The notes beneath the pieces were generated by a model. That model was not told the origin of the DNA. It was given only the letters and a program-made list of their open reading frames with translations, and made no database searches. Shown here piece by piece: positions 42,688 through 44,984 of a stretch of 44,984 nucleotides of DNA (positions are counted from its first letter, which is position 1; every line of letters begins with the position of its first letter). The DNA comes from Coriobacteriia bacterium (GTDB lineage Bacteria > Actinomycetota > Coriobacteriia > Coriobacteriales > Eggerthellaceae): NCBI GenBank assembly GCA_030540225.1, contig JAUNWQ010000009.1:1-44984 (forward strand), given 5' to 3'. The position numbers were made by a program, and so were the translations under genes.

Positions 42688-42837
42688 CCGATTATGCCTG
42701 CTCAAGCATTGTATTGCGTATCGAATGTTTAACCGAGAATCAGCAAACGAAATAACACGGCCCAAAGATTGCGCAACGGGAAGACTCCCGTTCAAAGACT
42801 TTTTCAGGGAATATCGCCCTCTATCGAATGCGACCGC

Positions 42838-42843
42838 TACAAT
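42838..42843 (+). promoter_or_regulatory. -10 box of pheA
   Basis: TACAAT 41 bases before the pheA ATG. Upstream, AACGGG (42776-42781) can pair with CCCGTT (42788-42793), followed after a short gap by TTTTT. A -35 box is not obvious. The rest of the 387-base divergent region is described with the hya promoter. Confidence 0.4.
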
Positions 42844-42884
42844 GTTTGCGCACGTGAAAACCGCTTCCAAGGAGTTGCCCACCC

Positions 42885-43736
42885 ATGAAATCGCCCGACA
42901 ACACCATCGCATTCCTCGGCCCAACCGGCACGTACTCTCACGAGGCGACGCTCGCCTTCGCGAAGCGCCTCGGCATCGAGAGCCCCGACTTTATCGAGTG
43001 CACCTCCTTCGACGAGGTCTTCGATTGCGTCGACCGCGGCCGCTGCGAGTTCGGTGTCGTCGCGAAGGAGAACTCCATCGAGGGACCGGTGACCGCCACG
43101 CTCGACGGTTTCGCGCTGAAAAGCACCTCCGTTATCTTGGGGGAAGAAGTCGTCGATATCCACCACTGCCTCGTCGTGAACCCCGACGCCGAGCTCGAGG
43201 ACATCACCACCGTGGCGTCCCATGCGCAGGGGCTTGCCCAATGCCGCCGCTTCATGTCGGAGAAGCTCCCCAGCCGCACGACCGTGACCACATCGTCCAC
43301 CGCCGAGAGCGCGCGCCTCGCGGCAGCTGATATCCATACGGCGGGCATCGCGAACGCCTTCGCCGCGGAAATCCACGGCGCGAAGGTTTACGCCCACGAC
43401 ATCGAGGACCACTTCGGCAACCAGACGGTCTTCGCGCTCATCGGCCGCCAGGGTCATGCGCCCGTGTTCACGGGGACGAAATTCAAGACGTCAGTCGCGC
43501 TTTTCCTGAACATGGACCGCGCGGGCACGTTGAACATGATCCTGTCCGAGTTCGCCTATGCGGGCGTCAACCTGTCACTCATCCAGTCGCGCCCGACCAA
43601 GCAGGCTCTCGGCGACTACATGTTCTTCATCGAGTTTGAGGGCAACGCCAACGAGCGGCACATTCAAACGGCGTTGAACTGCCTACGCCTGAAGCTGCGC
43701 GAAGTAAAGGTGCTCGGAAGCTATCCCATCGGGTAG
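42885..43736 (+). CDS. pheA: Prephenate dehydratase PheA
   Basis: 283 residues, monofunctional type. Converts prephenate to phenylpyruvate in phenylalanine synthesis. FLGPTGTYSHEAT at the N-terminus, ENSIEGPVTATLD (62-74), TSSTAESARLAA (136-147) and ACT regulatory domain from about 203 with RAGTLNMILSEFAYAGVNLS and SRPTK. The catalytic TRF triplet of the family reads T181-V182-F183 here; the essential Thr is kept but the Arg is Val. No chorismate mutase domain. ATG preceded by AAGGAG. Divergent from the hydrogenase operon. Confidence 0.94.
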   Translation: MKSPDNTIAFLGPTGTYSHEATLAFAKRLGIESPDFIECTSFDEVFDCVDRGRCEFGVVAKENSIEGPVTATLDGFALKSTSVILGEEVVDIHHCLVVNPDAELEDITTVASHAQGLAQCRRFMSEKLPSRTTVTTSSTAESARLAAADIHTAGIANAFAAEIHGAKVYAHDIEDHFGNQTVFALIGRQGHAPVFTGTKFKTSVALFLNMDRAGTLNMILSEFAYAGVNLSLIQSRPTKQALGDYMFFIEFEGNANERHIQTALNCLRLKLREVKVLGSYPIG

Positions 43737-43768
43737 TAAGCAGGCGTTCTTTCCCGATTTCCGCCTAT

Positions 43769-43924
43769 CGTGGACAAATAATGGCGATATGTGAGTCGGT
43801 ATAGCTCCCCGAACGCTTTCCCTAATTGCTTTGCCTGAGAAAGCCCAGGTCGTAAATCGACGGGTATGCAAGATGGACGACGCTTCACCTGGGCTGACTC
43901 ACATATCGACCAGTTTTGTCCACG
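43769..43924. repeat. 156-bp intergenic element with 29-bp imperfect inverted ends
   Basis: The left arm (43769-43797) is CGTGGACAAA, six bases, then CGATATGTGAGTC; the right arm (43896-43924) is the inverse complement of the same two blocks around a different six-base middle. Inside, AGCCCAGGT (43842-43850) pairs with ACCTGGGCT (43887-43895), abutting the right arm. No open frame fits inside. It resembles a non-autonomous palindromic element or a large RNA fold, and occupies half of the 306-base gap 43737-44042. No target-site duplication is evident. Confidence 0.6.
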
Positions 43925-43941
43925 GCGAGCCGTTTTTCAAG

Positions 43942-44033
43942 AAAAAAGCCATGCAAGCTGTGGCGGGGGCTTCAGCGCCGAAGGATGCGGGATACAGTAC
44001 GTAGCTCGCAGCGCTCTGCCAGCAAGCTGTGGC
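43942..44033 (-). terminator. mntP terminator with duplicated hairpin
   Basis: On the minus strand GCCACAGCTTGC occurs twice (44033-44022 and 43964-43953). Each copy is followed by TGGC or ATGGC, giving a GCCA/TGGC hairpin. The second copy runs into TTTTTTC (43947-43942), making it the likely terminator of mntP. Confidence 0.6.
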
Positions 44034-44042
44034 ACCTGAGAA

Positions 44043-44630
44043 CTAAAGCGCTATAATTCCCAAGTGCTCGAGAAGAATCTTGCAGCCGATCAAGATGAGC
44101 ACGATGCCGCCCGCGATTGTCGCACCCTTCTCGTAGCGCGCGCCGAAAACATGCCCCACGGCGACGCCCACCACGGAGAGGGCGAACGTCGTCACGCCGA
44201 TGACCGCTATCGCCCAGACGATGTTCACGCCCAAAAACGCGAAGGTGATGCCCACGGCAAGCGCGTCGATGCTCGTCGCAATGGCCAGCATGAGCAGCTC
44301 ATTAAAGTCGAGCCTCGTATCCTTCGGCTCGCCCGCGTCCTCCTCATCGCCCTCGCGGAAGGCGTCGAGGAGCATCTTGCCGCCAATAAGCGCAAGCAGG
44401 ATGAACGCAATCCAGTGATCGATCGGCGTGATGAAATCGGCGAGCTGCGTGCCGAGAGCCCAGCCAATGAGAGGCATAAGCGCCTGAAAGCCCCCGAAGA
44501 AAAGCCCGGTCACGAGCGCCTGCCCCATGTTGAGGCGCCTCATCCCCAACCCCTTGCAAATGGAAACGGCAAAAGCGTCCATCGACAGCCCCACGCCGAT
44601 CAAAAACAGCTCAACGAAACCCACGGCCAC
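44043..44630 (-). CDS. mntP: Manganese efflux pump MntP
   Basis: 195 residues from GTG 44630 after GAGAGGA. Six membrane helices in two repeats; the two metal-binding motifs are GVGLSMDAFAVSICKG (helix 1) and ATSIDALAVGITF (helix 4), each with its Asp. A charged cytoplasmic loop (about 90-105) links the halves. Exports excess Mn2+ across the cytoplasmic membrane. The yybP-ykoY riboswitch and terminator upstream indicate control by Mn2+ itself, with expression expected when manganese is high. The identity is further supported by that leader. Confidence 0.95.
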   Translation of the reverse strand: MAVGFVELFLIGVGLSMDAFAVSICKGLGMRRLNMGQALVTGLFFGGFQALMPLIGWALGTQLADFITPIDHWIAFILLALIGGKMLLDAFREGDEEDAGEPKDTRLDFNELLMLAIATSIDALAVGITFAFLGVNIVWAIAVIGVTTFALSVVGVAVGHVFGARYEKGATIAGGIVLILIGCKILLEHLGIIAL

Positions 44631-44677
44631 ATTCCTCTCGTCTTAGCCCACAAACCCGAAACCCCGTATTCGGGCAT

Positions 44678-44700
44678 AAAAAAACCGGCTTGCGCGCCGG
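44678..44700 (-). terminator. Riboswitch-controlled terminator before mntP
   Basis: On the minus strand CCGGC (44700-44696) pairs with GCCGG (44689-44685) and is followed by TTTTTTT. It lies 48 bases before the mntP start and just after the riboswitch aptamer, as in a transcription-control expression platform. Confidence 0.8.
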
Positions 44701-44731
44701 CATATGGAAGCGCGGTGCGACAAGCGTCACA

Positions 44732-44821
44732 CCGCGAGTCTTGTCATTTAAGGCTTGGCCAGCTCGAATAAGCAGCATGTTGGCCAAGCCGCGCCTTTCG
44801 GCGTCGACTACTCCCCCACGG
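44732..44821 (-). promoter_or_regulatory. yybP-ykoY manganese riboswitch of mntP
   Basis: On the minus strand: P1 CCGTG (44821-44817) with CGCGG (44736-44732); the hallmark GGGGGAGTAG right after it; a CGCC-GAAA-GGCG hairpin; P3 GGCTTGGCC (44790-44782) with GGCCAAGCC (44760-44752), its 5' strand followed by AACATGC, matching the conserved loop; then ATGACAAGACT. The P1 closing bases also start an alternative 11-bp hairpin (44736-44711: CGCGGTGTGAC with GTCGCACCGCG), giving a switch between bound and free forms ahead of the terminator. Gene context (mntP) agrees. Confidence 0.88.
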
Positions 44822-44829
44822 ATTCGGCA

Positions 44830-44838
44830 ATTCTACCA
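44830..44838 (-). promoter_or_regulatory. Extended -10 promoter of mntP
   Basis: TGGTAGAAT on the minus strand, -10 box TAGAAT at 44835-44830. The expected start near 44823 coincides with the beginning of the riboswitch P1 stem. No clear -35 box. Confidence 0.6.
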
Positions 44839-44849
44839 CATGGCCGCAA

Positions 44850-44984
44850 CTAGGCTCGCGCAGTGCCATCTTCAACGGCGAAAAAACCCTCTCGCGCGAG
44901 ATCGGCCGCGATCGATGCGAACAGCTCATCCTCCCGAGTTTTGCAGCCAGATAGCTGATCCCATCCTGAAAACACCCAGACCAG
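44850..44984 (-). CDS. C-terminal fragment of unidentified protein
   Basis: An open frame enters from the right edge and ends at TAG 44852-44850, giving the last 44 residues of a protein. Codon use fits the neighbours (GCG, CGA, GAT, CTC). The fragment reads SGWDQLSGCKTREDELFAS followed by a helix with ADLAREGFFAVEDG and a short tail. Too little remains for a family call. Its stop lies only 12 bases upstream of the mntP -10 element, and mntP itself is on the same strand. Confidence 0.6.
   Translation of the reverse strand: MVWVFSGWDQLSGCKTREDELFASIAADLAREGFFAVEDGTARA

Noticed and set aside
42725..42884. Phe-containing leader peptide and attenuator for pheA
   Set aside because: An open frame from 42725 includes three Phe codons near a hairpin with T-run, but it does not stop before pheA and begins upstream of the likely -10 box, so it does not fit an attenuation leader.
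1..44984. tRNA or rRNA genes, CRISPR array, insertion sequence, prophage
   Set aside because: No cloverleaf with CCA-type end, regularly spaced repeat array, transposase or phage gene was recognised on either strand by reading. A tRNAscan or ISfinder run could still find something missed.

Overview
The window is GC-rich DNA from a member of the Coriobacteriia, most likely the family Eggerthellaceae (the Eggerthella, Gordonibacter, Slackia, Adlercreutzia, Denitrobacterium group). The basis is the combination of a LuxR-type regulator carrying twelve membrane segments, tandem molybdopterin oxidoreductase loci with small ferredoxin partners and dedicated MFS carriers, and the actinobacterial-style housekeeping genes. 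The genus cannot be fixed from the sequence alone. No tRNA, rRNA, CRISPR array or insertion sequence was recognised.

Layout. Positions 1-4080 (+) hold a four-gene run: a fucose-isomerase-like protein, an acyl-carrier-like protein, a SufE-like sulfur acceptor and the membrane LuxR regulator. Positions 4081-14438 (+) hold two parallel cassettes. Each has a cytoplasmic molybdopterin oxidoreductase without a Tat signal, a two-cluster Fe-S protein, one or two small accessory genes, and an MFS carrier. Both are preceded by long leaders that share a CTCATAC-N3/4-CGTAC motif about 190-205 bases before the start codon. By analogy with characterised Eggerthellaceae catechol dehydroxylases, these are candidate systems for reductive metabolism of small aromatic or phenolic compounds. 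Substrates cannot be read from sequence, and this is the part of the window most likely to hold undescribed biology.

Positions 14793-22481 (-) are housekeeping: rlmKL (with an apparently inactive RlmL half), rpoD, priA and metK. metK has a leader that fits the SAM-I-clan riboswitch and appears to hide its own ribosome binding site. Positions 22846-28361 (+) carry an ATP-grasp-like ligase, a DUF1461 membrane protein, gltX, a multi-cluster Fe-S protein and a PaaI-type thioesterase. Positions 28345-32812 (-) carry an EamA transporter and mfd, then nth (+).

Positions 33828-37474 (-) are a tightly packed five-gene operon: rhodanese lipoprotein, two TVP38/TMEM64 membrane proteins, a CCG-domain (HdrB-like) protein and a family 2 glycosyltransferase. 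Its make-up suggests sulfur or selenium oxyanion handling. Positions 37696-42497 (-) are a membrane-bound [NiFe] uptake hydrogenase operon (small subunit with Tat signal, large subunit, cytochrome b) followed, past an intrinsic terminator, by a small membrane protein and the hydrogenase maturation protease. The hydrogenase would deliver electrons from H2 to the menaquinone pool. Divergent from it is pheA (+). The right end holds mntP (-), whose leader is a yybP-ykoY manganese riboswitch followed by a terminator, and the last 44 codons of an unidentified gene cut by the window edge.
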